From Campylobacter concisus (lineage in GTDB: Bacteria > Campylobacterota > Campylobacteria > Campylobacterales > Campylobacteraceae), in the NCBI RefSeq assembly GCF_003048575.1, contig NZ_PIRZ01000006.1, positions 62,001-126,000 on the forward strand: 64,000 bases of DNA. Direction: 5' to 3'. Shown here piece after piece: positions 46,743 to 55,702 of this stretch (its first letter is position 1; each line of letters begins with the position of its first letter). The notes under the pieces are model-generated. The model did no database searches. It saw only the letters and a program-made list of their open reading frames with translations, and was not told the origin of the DNA. The position numbers and the translations under genes are program-made.

Positions 46743-48358
46743 AACAAATCACCTTTATTTTTTCCACATGCAACAAATGGAATGATAACATTTGGAAAAT
46801 TTTGTTTTAATTTATTTGCATACTCCTCTTCTGTTGGAATCAATGAATCATTGTTGAAATCATATTCGTCTATTCCTACCCATTTTCCAGCACCAAAGTC
46901 ATATCTTTTTATAACTTTACAAGGACTCCCAACAGCAACACTAAAAGGTGGTATGTCTTTGTTAACCAAACTTCCAGCACCTACTATAGAGCCTCTACCT
47001 ATTGTTAAATTTCCAATAACACTCACTCCAGCGCCTAGCCATACATTGGTTTCAATAATAATTTTTTTTTCCATAGTTGTTCCAGTAGCAATATATGGTA
47101 TAAAAGGATTTTTAAAAATATGGTCGCTTCCCATAAATTTACAATCAATGCCACTCATAAAATAATCTGATACTTTTATTAATAATCCTGAGCTAAAAAA
47201 ATTCCTTCTGCCAATATAACAGTTGCTGCCAATTATAATATGCTTATTGTCTCCCAACCTTTTATTTACATTTATCCAAGTGTATTCGCTGATACCAGTA
47301 TTATTCCCTATTAAGATATTTTTCCAGCCTGTTACATGCACTGTCTTATCAATATATGTATTTTTGCCTATATCTTTTTTATGAAAGAGTAATTGTGCCT
47401 TAGAAAATAGTATTAATAAAATCTGTTTTTGTTTTTGAGATAAATGTTTTTTTAGTTTATTTATTATTTTTCTTTTTATGCTTATTTTATTTTTTTCTCT
47501 TAATATGCTAGACACTACATTTCTATTTACTGTTTTTTCAACAATATCTTTTGTAAAACTAGGATAAAAATTTACTAGTTCGTCCTCATGTTCCGAGAAA
47601 GAACAGTGAGTTCCACTTCCATCAAACCCAATATTTTTCACTAACTTCTTAGCAGGATATAGTGTAAGTCCATTTTGTTTAAATACACACAGATACCAAT
47701 AAATCGCCCACGAATCTATTTTATCATTGATCTGCATCTTAGTTATGCTGATATAATCATAAGAATCATCGAAGTTAAAAAGATTTTTTTCTTGTATTGA
47801 GCTACTGACAATTTGCTCCAAATCCTTTTTATCTCGTTTGAATTGTTGCCATCTATCCACCCAAGTACCCCAGCTCCAAGAGCTAGTAAGTTTCAAAAAA
47901 TAGCTACTTTCGATATCCGATATATTATCAGTAAAAGAATACCCAGTAACACTGTATACTTTGTCCTCATTTTTATAAATTTCCAACGCCTCGTTCATAA
48001 ATTTTAAAAAATTTGGACTTGTTATTAAGTCATCTTCAAGAACAATTATTTTGCCATATTCATTTACAATTTTTGTAACACCGTCTATGATACTATTTGC
48101 AAGACCATAGTTTTTTTCTCTTTCAATGATTGTAATATTTTTAAATCCGTTTATACTTTTTATATATTCTCTTACCTCTGCTACTTTTTGTTTTGACCCT
48201 TCGTTTTTAGCCGCATCAGAATATATAAAAAGATCACTCTTATTTGAAATTTCATTTTTTTGCAAAGCCTCTATGGTCTGCTTTGTATGATCTAATCTAT
48301 TATAGACAAATAGCACTATTGGTGCTAAATTATACGATTTTATATCACTTTGTTGCAT
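46739..48358 (-). CDS. Fusion of a GT2-like sugar transferase and a hexapeptide acetyltransferase
   Basis: 539 residues from the ATG at 48358 (a TTG at 48373 would add five). Residues ~1-310 form a glycosyltransferase domain: PIVLFVYNRLDHTKQTIEAL, GKIIVLEDDLITSPNFLKFM (acidic metal site), and SSWSWGTWVDRWQQ. Residues ~330-500 form a left-handed beta-helix: HVTGWKNILIGNNTGISEY, SNCYIGRR, WLGAGVSVIGNLTIGRGSIV, and VAVGSPCKVIKRYD. One protein may both add and acetylate a sugar. The fusion joint lies in a basic linker near residue 315. Confidence 0.85.
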   Translation of the reverse strand: MQQSDIKSYNLAPIVLFVYNRLDHTKQTIEALQKNEISNKSDLFIYSDAAKNEGSKQKVAEVREYIKSINGFKNITIIEREKNYGLANSIIDGVTKIVNEYGKIIVLEDDLITSPNFLKFMNEALEIYKNEDKVYSVTGYSFTDNISDIESSYFLKLTSSWSWGTWVDRWQQFKRDKKDLEQIVSSSIQEKNLFNFDDSYDYISITKMQINDKIDSWAIYWYLCVFKQNGLTLYPAKKLVKNIGFDGSGTHCSFSEHEDELVNFYPSFTKDIVEKTVNRNVVSSILREKNKISIKRKIINKLKKHLSQKQKQILLILFSKAQLLFHKKDIGKNTYIDKTVHVTGWKNILIGNNTGISEYTWINVNKRLGDNKHIIIGSNCYIGRRNFFSSGLLIKVSDYFMSGIDCKFMGSDHIFKNPFIPYIATGTTMEKKIIIETNVWLGAGVSVIGNLTIGRGSIVGAGSLVNKDIPPFSVAVGSPCKVIKRYDFGAGKWVGIDEYDFNNDSLIPTEEEYANKLKQNFPNVIIPFVACGKNKGDLF

Positions 48359-50204
48359 TATTGCCAGCCCCAAATTTTTTAATTGCTTTTTCCCAAATAT
48401 ATGGTGTTAAATTCTTCCAAGAATTTTCAGCCAACACATAGCTATTTGTATTTTTATTTGCTATATTCGAAATTTGTCTTTGAAGCTCAGGTGGATTGTC
48501 TATCAAGCTAGATTCCATAAAGCCTTTTTCATGAACCGTATCCAAAAACCATTCCTTTAAATCGCCCTGCATCCAATCAACTATTGGAGAGTTAAATCCT
48601 ACCTTAGACTTTCTCCATGTTATCTCTTTTGGCATATAAGGATCCATAGCATCTCTTATGAGCTTTTTTGTATAGCCATTTCCAAATTTACTAGAATACG
48701 GCAAAGAGGTTACAAAAGAGACGATCCTATGATCCATAAAAGGCATCCTTATCTCTACGCTATTTGTCATAGAATACCTATCATAATTCCTAAGCAAGGT
48801 TGGCAATATCGTTTCATGAAAAATTATATATAGTTGCTGAGAAAAGCTATCAAGTTTTTTAAAATTTTTATGGTTGGCATCTTTTGACCTAATTTCTTTT
48901 CCAAAAAATATTTTTGCTATTTTCTTTATCATAAATTTAACATATATATTGAAATTACTATTCCTATCAAACTGTGTTCCATTACCCAATGTCTCTTGAT
49001 AGGTATTAAGTATGTCAATACTATTTTTTATCGAAAATTTACTATTCCATAAGGCTTCAACTAAATGCCCATAGCCACTAAAAAGCTCATCTGCTCCATG
49101 CCCATCTAATGTCACTGTCGTTCCATATTTTTTTACAGCTCCATATGTAGCCATCATTGGTATCGGGCTAGTTATATATAAATCCTCAAACATATAAAAA
49201 TATTTTTCTAGGTTATCCCAATATTTAAGAGGCTCAATGTTTATATAAGTAGCTTCAATTCCTATATGATCAACAACCATTTTTGCAAAATGCGATTCAT
49301 CAAGTGGAGTACCTGGGAAAGATGCAACAAAAGCATGTTGCCAGTCATTCTTGCCATAATCAACATTAGACTTTGACAGATGAGCCATAGCTGAAATAGT
49401 TGCACTACTATCAAGTCCTCCACTAAGGGCTGTTCCTATAGGAACATCTGCTCTCATCCTAATCTTACAAGCATCCAAAAATAGCTCCCTAAAACGCTCT
49501 ACTTGAGCATCATATGTTTTGGGTGGGTCCACAATATTATCAAGCGTGTTCCAGTATCTTTTTGTAACCAAATTTCCATTTTTATAAATTCCATTATGTC
49601 CAAAAGGAAATCTTTTAATTCCATCTATCAAACATTTTTCGGTTGCTTCATAGGAAAAAATATTATTTTTCATCCAATGAAAATCTTGTGATGGTCTTAT
49701 TTCTTTTAAAAATGGATAGATAGCCTTCATTTCTGAGGCAAATATAAATTTACCATCAGTCATGGCATAAAAAAGTGGTTTTTTGCCAAATCTATCTCTG
49801 GATAAAAAAAGCTCTTTTTTTTGACTATCCCATATAGCAAAAGCCCACATTCCATTAAATTTTAAGACACACTCTTCACCCCACTCTATATAAGAATAAA
49901 GCAAAACTTCTGTGTCTGATGATGAACAAAATGTATGCCCTTTTACTTCTAGCTCTTTTTTAATTTCCAAAAAATTATATATCTCACCATTAAAAATTAC
50001 ACAATATCTTTTTGTTTTATCATACATTGGTTGATGAGCATCGTTTGACAAATCCACAATAGCTAGTCTTCTATGTCCCAATGTAATACTATTTTCAATT
50101 GTTTCTATCCCGAAACCATCAGGACCTCTATGCTCTAATCTATTCAAGGCATTTTTAAATTCGGTTCCATTTGATGATGGTATTGTTCCTAATATTCCAC
50201 ACAT
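48345..50204 (-). CDS. asnB: Asparagine synthase (glutamine-hydrolysing) family
   Basis: 619 residues. MCGILGTI gives Cys2 as the glutaminase nucleophile, with RLAIVDLSNDAHQPM and NGEIYNFLEIKKELE typical of the N-terminal domain. The synthetase domain has TALSGGLDSSATISAM (ATP PP-loop) and LDGHGADELFSGYG. Inside a polysaccharide locus such enzymes often amidate a sugar acid or amino-acid substituent rather than make asparagine; that is inference here. The end overlaps the fusion gene by 14 bases. The 94 bases upstream to the FkbM remnant hold nothing clear. Confidence 0.88.
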   Translation of the reverse strand: MCGILGTIPSSNGTEFKNALNRLEHRGPDGFGIETIENSITLGHRRLAIVDLSNDAHQPMYDKTKRYCVIFNGEIYNFLEIKKELEVKGHTFCSSSDTEVLLYSYIEWGEECVLKFNGMWAFAIWDSQKKELFLSRDRFGKKPLFYAMTDGKFIFASEMKAIYPFLKEIRPSQDFHWMKNNIFSYEATEKCLIDGIKRFPFGHNGIYKNGNLVTKRYWNTLDNIVDPPKTYDAQVERFRELFLDACKIRMRADVPIGTALSGGLDSSATISAMAHLSKSNVDYGKNDWQHAFVASFPGTPLDESHFAKMVVDHIGIEATYINIEPLKYWDNLEKYFYMFEDLYITSPIPMMATYGAVKKYGTTVTLDGHGADELFSGYGHLVEALWNSKFSIKNSIDILNTYQETLGNGTQFDRNSNFNIYVKFMIKKIAKIFFGKEIRSKDANHKNFKKLDSFSQQLYIIFHETILPTLLRNYDRYSMTNSVEIRMPFMDHRIVSFVTSLPYSSKFGNGYTKKLIRDAMDPYMPKEITWRKSKVGFNSPIVDWMQGDLKEWFLDTVHEKGFMESSLIDNPPELQRQISNIANKNTNSYVLAENSWKNLTPYIWEKAIKKFGAGNNATK

Positions 50205-50298
50205 ATATTTTTAAAGATCCTTCACATAATTACTTTATAGACCAATACAGATATTAAATCATAAGACTACAAAAACCTATCTTTTTTAAAACTACTAT

Positions 50299-50974
50299 TT
50301 ATAAAAATACAGTATTAATAGTCTCTGTAAAGATAGAGTAGCCGTATTGATTTAAATGATCAGCTATTTTATTGTTTTCAATTTCACTAAAACTATTTCC
50401 TAAAATTTCTATCAAAACTATTTTTGGTTTGTATTTTTCAAAGTTATTTGATCTTAAAACCATAAGATCCAGTCCTTCAACGTCTACCGATAAAAAATCT
50501 ATATCCTGGTTTTTGCAAATTTCTTTTAAGAATATCCTCAAGTATTGTATTTTCAATATCTTTTGTAAATTTTATAAAATAATTTTCTTTCTCATGCTCT
50601 ACTGCTAACTCCTTTGAAAAGGTATTTAAAGCAGGTTCATTAGAGGCGTAATAGGTTAAAATTTGTTTTTTATCAGATATTGGCCTTTCTATATTCATAT
50701 CTCTTGGACGAAATTTATCAAAAGCAATTATACTATATTAATACCCCTCCATCCTTTTTTATAAAAATAATATATTTGAAGAACGCTTGGGATGATGAGT
50801 ACCCACATCTACATAAAACCAAATTTTATTCTACGAATAATCTTTCCAAAATTATATCTTCACTCTCTTGTGAATATGATTTTGTTGCATATCCATCTAA
50901 ATTATTATTTCCAAACTCAATAATTTTTCTTTTAATGTTTTAGGTAAAATTTTTTTAAGTATTTGTTGTAGCAA
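50299..50974 (-). pseudogene. FkbM-family methyltransferase, frameshifted
   Basis: Pieces of one FkbM protein lie in order in alternating frames: LLQQILKKILPKTLKEKLLS, YATKSYSQESEDIILERLFV, KIWFYVDVGTHHPKRSSNIL (the SAM site), AFDKFRPRDMNIERPISDKK, then DFLSVDVEGLDLMVLRSNNF and PKIVLIEILG. At least four frame changes are needed, and a short deletion sits between the third and fourth. FkbM enzymes O-methylate sugars. It follows the interrupted SAM methyltransferase gene by a few bases. Confidence 0.85.
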
Positions 50975-50977
50975 TAT

Positions 50978-51275
50978 TTATTCTCCACTATATTTGATAG
51001 CTGATACAGAAAAAATAGGCTGTATGTTATCAATTGGTTTGAATCTAAAATTTCTTGTTATAAATACAGAAGTCACATTTATAGGGCCGAAGCCATGAAA
51101 ATCAATCTCCAAGAAGTCTAGTTTTTCTCTTAAATATTTTAACATTTCTCTGAGCCAATCAATAATTATCTAATACTGCAATACCTACACGTCAGATTGA
51201 TAATTTAAGTATTTTTTAATTAGATTTGAACATTGAGGTCTTCTAATACCATCTATTATAACTATATCAAATTTT
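50978..51275 (-). pseudogene. SAM methyltransferase gene, 3' part, cut by the transposon
   Basis: Reading from the element outward, the frame continues KFDIVIIDGIRRPQCSNLIK, then a stop, then LREMLKYLREKLDFLEIDFH and PINVTSVFITRNFRFKPIDN to TAA at 50978-50980. Together with 55695-56077 it forms one class I methyltransferase of about 220 residues. Joining the two parts across one copy of the 8-bp duplication gives IFDKKFDIVIID without a break. Further stops show later decay. Confidence 0.85.
51268..51275. repeat. Target-site duplication, left copy
   Basis: CAAATTTT directly outside the left terminal repeat. The same eight bases lie directly outside the right one at 55695-55702. Confidence 0.85.
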
Positions 51276-51299
51276 CGGTATTATGTAGCATCCGCACAA
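51276..51299. repeat. Left terminal inverted repeat of the transposon
   Basis: A 24-base end beginning CGGTATTATGTAGCATCC. It matches the reverse complement of 55671-55694 at 23 of 24 positions; the single difference is G versus A at position 19. Confidence 0.88.
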
Positions 51300-51359
51300 G
51301 ACTTTCATCCTAAAATCCGCTAAGATTCAGTCTATTATAGCATATCGTAAAGGATTTAT

Positions 51360-51777
51360 ATGGCTGAATCTCACGTAATATTGGCTCTAGTTAGTAAGTA
51401 TTCTAAACTTTGATGGAATATCAAATATCATCAGAATATAATCTCAAAAATAAAGTCTGAGCTTGAAACGATAGATAAGGCTATCGCGATATTTGACCCT
51501 AGCTATAAGACCACCTTTATTCAGGCTAAAAAGGATTAGTAATGCTTCATACTTTCCTCACGGAGAATTAAATCGTAGGATTATAGAGTGTTTAAAGATA
51601 AAGCCTAGCACTGTAAATGAAATAGCCGAGTATGTTTTTAAAGATGAAAAAGTAGATGACGCCCTCATCGCCAAATATAAGCAAAACATATCCTCTTTAA
51701 TTTCAAAGCTTATAAAAAGAGGAACTATCTCGTTATTTACCGACAACGGAGTAAAATTTTATAAAATAGCTTCCTAA
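51360..51777 (+). pseudogene. Transposon passenger ORF, broken
   Basis: AAAGGA and ATG at 51360 start MAESHVILALVSKYSKL, an in-frame stop, then KYHQNIISKIKSELETIDKA with FDPSYKTTFIQAKKD. After a frameshift it continues RISNASYFPHGELNRRIIEC to TAA at 51777. The pieces form a ~138-residue protein: a coiled-coil half and a winged-helix-like half (VNEIAEYVF). Small proteins of this look are familiar beside transposases. It converges on the transposase gene and overlaps it by four bases. Function unknown. Confidence 0.65.
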
Positions 51778-52832
51778 GCTCCAAGCCTTTCGGCTACTCG
51801 TTTGTTTCCTTGCCAGTAACCGCAAAATTCATTAGATATTGAGTTATCGGCTAAACATCTCGATAAAATATCGTCCATTATAGCTTTATTATCTAGCCTT
51901 CTTGTGTCCTCCCTATAAGCTATTTCGTTGGCATAGTTTGATAAATATAGCGTTCCTAGCCATGGCATTGACCGTATTGTAAGCGTCTAAATCTAGCGTT
52001 AAAGCTTTCGCTTTGGTTATTATTCTCTCCGTTCATACCGCTATATTCTATTTGGTGATTTACTCTTTTTAAATCGTAATGAGCCAGCAAATCGTCGTAA
52101 GCCGAGTTTTCATCGGTATGAATTTCGCTGTTTGGCGCAATATGAGATTTGGCGATAGCGTTTATATTTACGTTATTCTCGCTTTTTAGAATAAAGGTCT
52201 TAGTCTTACTAGCTCCGCTTCCAAATAGATTTCTCTCTCGTAAAGATATGATAACTCGTTTATTAGGTTTAAAAGCCTTGCGTCTATCTATTCTATCGTT
52301 TATATTATTAGCGGGCTTTATATAGTTTCCGACGTATACTCCGTCCATCTCGACTATGCCGCTAAATTTATTTCCGCTATTACTAGTCATAAGGCTTTCT
52401 CTTATTTTATGAGATAAGACCCAAGCCGTTTTATATTGAACGTCTAAACCTCTACTAAGCTGTAAGGCTGAAATTCCTTTAGTAGCATTGGAGAATATAA
52501 CGATAGCAAGAAGGATAACTTTAAAATCAAGCTTATGAGAGTGAAATATCGTTCCGCTTGTAACGCTAAAAGTATGAAAGCAATCCTTGCAACGATACTG
52601 TAAGTCTACTTTCTATAAAATAATGAGATGAAGCGCTTCCGCAAGTCGGACAAACGGGATTACCCTTGTTGCTACTCCAACGAATCGACTTAAAATACTC
52701 GTAACACTCATTCTCGCTCATACTAGCTATCTTTCTAACCGAGATTGTTCTAGCTTTAGATGAGAGAAGGAAGTGTTGAGATATTTTTAAACCTTTATAT
52801 GTGTTTTTATTTCTAAAATATGTATTATACAT
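51774..52832 (-). pseudogene. IS1595 family (ISXO2-like) transposase, frameshifted
   Basis: In order: a zinc ribbon starting NPVCPTCGSASSHYFIESR in one frame, RCKDCFHTFSVTSGTIFHSH in the next, then FSNATKGISALQLSRGLDVQ and YKTAWVLSHKIRESL. The DDE domain follows with EMDGVYVGNYIKP, HTDENSAYDDL and NHQIEYSGMNGENNNQSES. After another shift it ends LGTLYLSNYANEIAYREDTR to the stop at 51774. Two frame breaks (near 52612 and 51963) separate the catalytic core from its ends, so it is probably inactive. The catalytic acidic residues themselves remain. Confidence 0.88.
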
Positions 52833-52930
52833 AAATTTTGCTTAAAATACTATAAGTTATTTACCTAAATATACTTGCTTTTAAATTAAGAAAAATTGTA
52901 TAATACGCTAATATATAATTAAGGCACATA

Positions 52931-53140
52931 ATGAATTACGATGAGTTTTTATTAAGGTTAAAAGAAGCTGGAATAGATAGAGATGAATTTACCGAGCTTA
53001 CTAAGACCAATAAGCTAACAATGAATGGTTGGGCTACTACTAGACAAGGTAGAAAAACGCCTGAATGGGTTGATAGCTGGATTAATTTATATCTTTCAAA
53101 TAGAGACAAGGATATAATTATAAGAGAATTAAAAAAATAA
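52931..53140 (+). CDS. Small putative DNA-binding protein in the transposon
   Basis: 69 residues, intact, the only unbroken ORF of note in the element. The order AGIDRDEFTELTKTNKLTMN then GWATTRQGRKTPEWVDSWI resembles small phage-type helix-turn-helix proteins in which a Trp follows the recognition helix. It lies just before the methyltransferase, where controller proteins of restriction-modification systems are often found. That role is inference. An AATATATAATTAAGG stretch upstream could hold its promoter and ribosome site. Confidence 0.5.
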   Translation: MNYDEFLLRLKEAGIDRDEFTELTKTNKLTMNGWATTRQGRKTPEWVDSWINLYLSNRDKDIIIRELKK

Positions 53141-53192
53141 AAATAATTATTAAGAAGCATACACTTTAACAAAGATATTATAGACACTAAAA

Positions 53193-54493
53193 ATGAAAAA
53201 AATCACGACTTATACCGACATAAACGGATTTCACAAATATTGGGGAAAAAGCCTCTCGAATACTATGAATATTTTATAGATACACTAACCACCCAAGGCG
53301 ATACGGTATTAGAGCTTTTTTAGGAAGCTCAAACGTAATATCTATTTTAGACGATACGAGAAAGTTCATCGATATAGATATAAATCCTTTTTCTAAAATA
53401 TCTGCCGATTTCTTAATAAATTTACCGACACAAGCCGAATATAAAAAGCTGTTGTTCGTTTAGAAAACACGATTAAAAATAGAATCAATAATAGCTATAC
53501 AGATTCGCAAAATAACATAGTGACGCATTATATATGGCAAGATAAAAAAATCTCTGAAGTTTGGATAAAAAATGCTGGCAAAAAGCAAGTAATTGCTGCC
53601 GCCCAAAAAAATATGAATGCCTTAAATAAATATAACGAATATAAGACTAAATACTTAAATGACATCACGTTTTTCAATAATAACAAAATTAACGTTAATT
53701 CTAGTATGACTATATATGATTTTTTTACAAAAAAGGGCACTTTATAACATAGATATATTGTTAGACGAAATCCATCTATTTAAAGATTAAAACATCAAAA
53801 GAGCTTTGCTTTTAACCGTTACTTCAGCTATCGGTCAGATGAGCAATATGGTTTTTGTGATTAATAGAAACGGTAAGCGAGAAGTGGGCAGTTGGGTTAT
53901 AGGCTTTTGGCTTCCAAAAGAGCATTTCGAGATAAATGTGTGGAACTGTTTTATTAATAAGGCTAAAAAATTATTAAAAATCTACCCAATGTTCATAAAG
54001 TTTATAGCAACATTGAGATTTACAACGAAAGCTGTTTGAAAAAGATGAAAGATATTTCAAGCGATAGCGTAAAGCTCATTATTGCCGATCCACCACACTC
54101 TAATCGAATTCCATACTTGGAATTATCTGAAATATTTAATTCCGTACTAGGGTGCAAAAGCAATTTTGAGGACGAAATTATCGTATCAAACACTAACGAA
54201 AGAGATAAAAATATTCATAAGTATACAAATGATATGATAAGTTTTTTTACGAAACAGAACGTATTTTAAAAACGGATGGTCTTTTGGTGCTATTTTTTAA
54301 TGCAAGCAATGAAAAAGATTGGAATTTTATTAAAAAAGTATACCAAAATAAAATACTATACTATTTAGGTTGTGCTCCAATGGAATATTCCGTCAAATCG
54401 GTCGTTCAGTCAAATAGAAAAGGGGCGTTAACCAAAGATTATATGTTGTTCTTTTCAAAAAATAATCAAGTACCCGAAGCTATAAAAAAGTAA
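53193..54493 (+). pseudogene. DNA methyltransferase (restriction-modification), frameshifted
   Basis: MKKITTYTDINGFHKYWG opens the remnant. One-base shifts then give KPLEYYEYFIDTLTTQGDTV and LGSSNVISILDDTRKFIDID, i.e. motif I, INPFSKISADFLINLP, then VTHYIWQDKKISEVW, LLTVTSAIGQMSNMVFVINR and VGSWVIGFWLPKEHFEINVW. Next is the catalytic block LIIADPPHSNRIPYLELSEI and finally ERILKTDGLLVLFF to TAA at 54493. Order of motif I before DPPH suggests an adenine- or cytosine-N4 methyltransferase of about 430 residues. Six or seven frame breaks and one stop make it inactive. Confidence 0.8.
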
Positions 54494-54571
54494 AACTTTT
54501 TAACGATTCTTTAACTCCCTTTAATATACAATACCCATAAAGATTTATGTTATGGCTGAGAGGTAAATATT

Positions 54572-55664
54572 ATGTCGACTAAATTTGAATATTGGATAAA
54601 CTCTTTAAAGAAAACAACCTCCAAGAATTTAAAAAAGAAAATCCAAAATCTATTAAATGGTTAAAAACAAAAGCAATTTCAAGAAAAGAACTTTTGTGTG
54701 ATTTTATAAATTTTATAGGTGCTAAAATAAATATTAAAGAAAATAAAGGCAATAGTCTTTTTAAGCTAGTATACGAATCTACTTTTTTGGATGATAAAAA
54801 TTAATAAATTTTTAAAAAATAAACATCTTGAAAAAATAAGAAGATTGCCTATTGATGACGTTAAAAACGAGCTTTATAAACTGGAGACTTATAGATGGAG
54901 AGGAGACCATACAAATTCACTAGATAAATTTATTATTAAATATTATGTTAAAGAATTTTATAAATTTGAAGAGCTGGAAAATAAACTAAAAACATCAATT
55001 TTATATACAGTGTCTGGTTATCTATATAACAATTGGTATAACTAATGGAGCAGTTATTTAATAGAAAATCTATTTTGTGAACACGATAGTGTTATTCCAG
55101 CATCTGGTCAAATAAAAAATGTCGACTTTTTTATAAACAATACCCCAGTTGATTTGAAAGTTACATATATGCCTTCAGAAAAAATTAAAGAGCAATGGAA
55201 AACAATATACAAAGATACTAAATCTGAACTTTCATTCTTAAAAAGTAAAGCTATAAATATAACATTTGATAAAAAAGCAATGAAACATCTATTGGAAGCG
55301 TTATCTTATCTCAAATTAATGATATTGCAAAAAGCGATACCGGGGCTCAACAAGTATTAAACGATTACCAAGATAAAATAAGAAATATTTTTGAAAATAT
55401 TAAAAAAGATAAAAAAGGATTAATAAAATGGCTTTATGAAAATCAAGGCAAGATGCGATTCGGAGCAGAAAATAGATGATTTGTGGTTTTATATGATAAT
55501 AATATAATAATTATGCTGAATCGTGGAAACTAAAGCGAAATATAACTTTGTTGTCTCCAGCAATAAATGATTTTATAAACAATTTTAAACTTATTCCTAT
55601 TGAATTTAAATTTAAAGGAAAAAATTACAAAACTAATTCAAACATAATTTTCATAAGTAATTAA
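54572..55664 (+). pseudogene. Restriction-endonuclease-like protein, broken
   Basis: Pieces in order: MSTKFEYWI, then KENNLQEFKKENPKSIKWLK, KFLKNKHLEKIRRLPIDDVK, a nonsense codon after NNWYN, WSSYLIENLFCEHDSVIPAS, NVDFFINNTPVDLKVTYMPS, then SQINDIAKSDTGAQQVLNDY, KKGLIKWLYENQGKMRFGAE, and NITLLSPAINDFINNF to TAA at 55662-55664. DFF...PVDLKVT fits the PD-(D/E)xK nuclease core. Its place right after the methyltransferase supports a type II enzyme of about 360 residues. The identity rests on this motif and context. Confidence 0.65.
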
Positions 55665-55670
55665 AAAGCT

Positions 55671-55694
55671 TTGTGTGGATGCTACATAATACCG
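55671..55694. repeat. Right terminal inverted repeat of the transposon
   Basis: Ends with GGATGCTACATAATACCG, the exact inverse of the first 18 bases of the left repeat, preceded by TTGTGT. It starts seven bases after the stop of the endonuclease remnant. Confidence 0.88.
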
Positions 55695-55702
55695 CAAATT
55701 TT
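55695..55702. repeat. Target-site duplication, right copy
   Basis: CAAATTTT immediately outside the right terminal repeat, identical to 51268-51275. Confidence 0.85.

Larger units (their letters stand above)
51276..55694. mobile_element. IS1595-type transposable element with restriction-modification cargo
   Basis: A 4,419-bp unit bounded by 24-bp inverted repeats (23/24 identical) and flanked by a perfect 8-bp duplication, the usual size for IS1595 elements. Contents from left: a passenger ORF (+), a frameshifted transposase (-), a small intact ORF (+), a DNA methyltransferase remnant (+) and a restriction-endonuclease-like remnant (+) ending seven bases before the right repeat. No third copy of the end sequence was seen between transposase and cargo, so the whole unit, not a simple IS, appears to have moved. 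It interrupts the SAM methyltransferase gene of the polysaccharide locus. All its large genes are now broken. Confidence 0.85.

Noticed and set aside
51774-52832. Programmed frameshifting in the transposase
   Set aside because: Two separate breaks are needed and no clear slippery site with downstream structure was seen; decay is simpler given the state of the neighbouring genes.
51276-52930. A simple ~1.6-kb insertion sequence ending just after the transposase
   Set aside because: No copy of the terminal repeat is present near 52833-52930; the matching end is at 55671-55694 with the target duplication beside it.
54791-55045. A separate small gene of 84 residues
   Set aside because: The same frame continues past its stop with matching endonuclease-like sequence, so it is a piece of the broken gene at 54572-55664.
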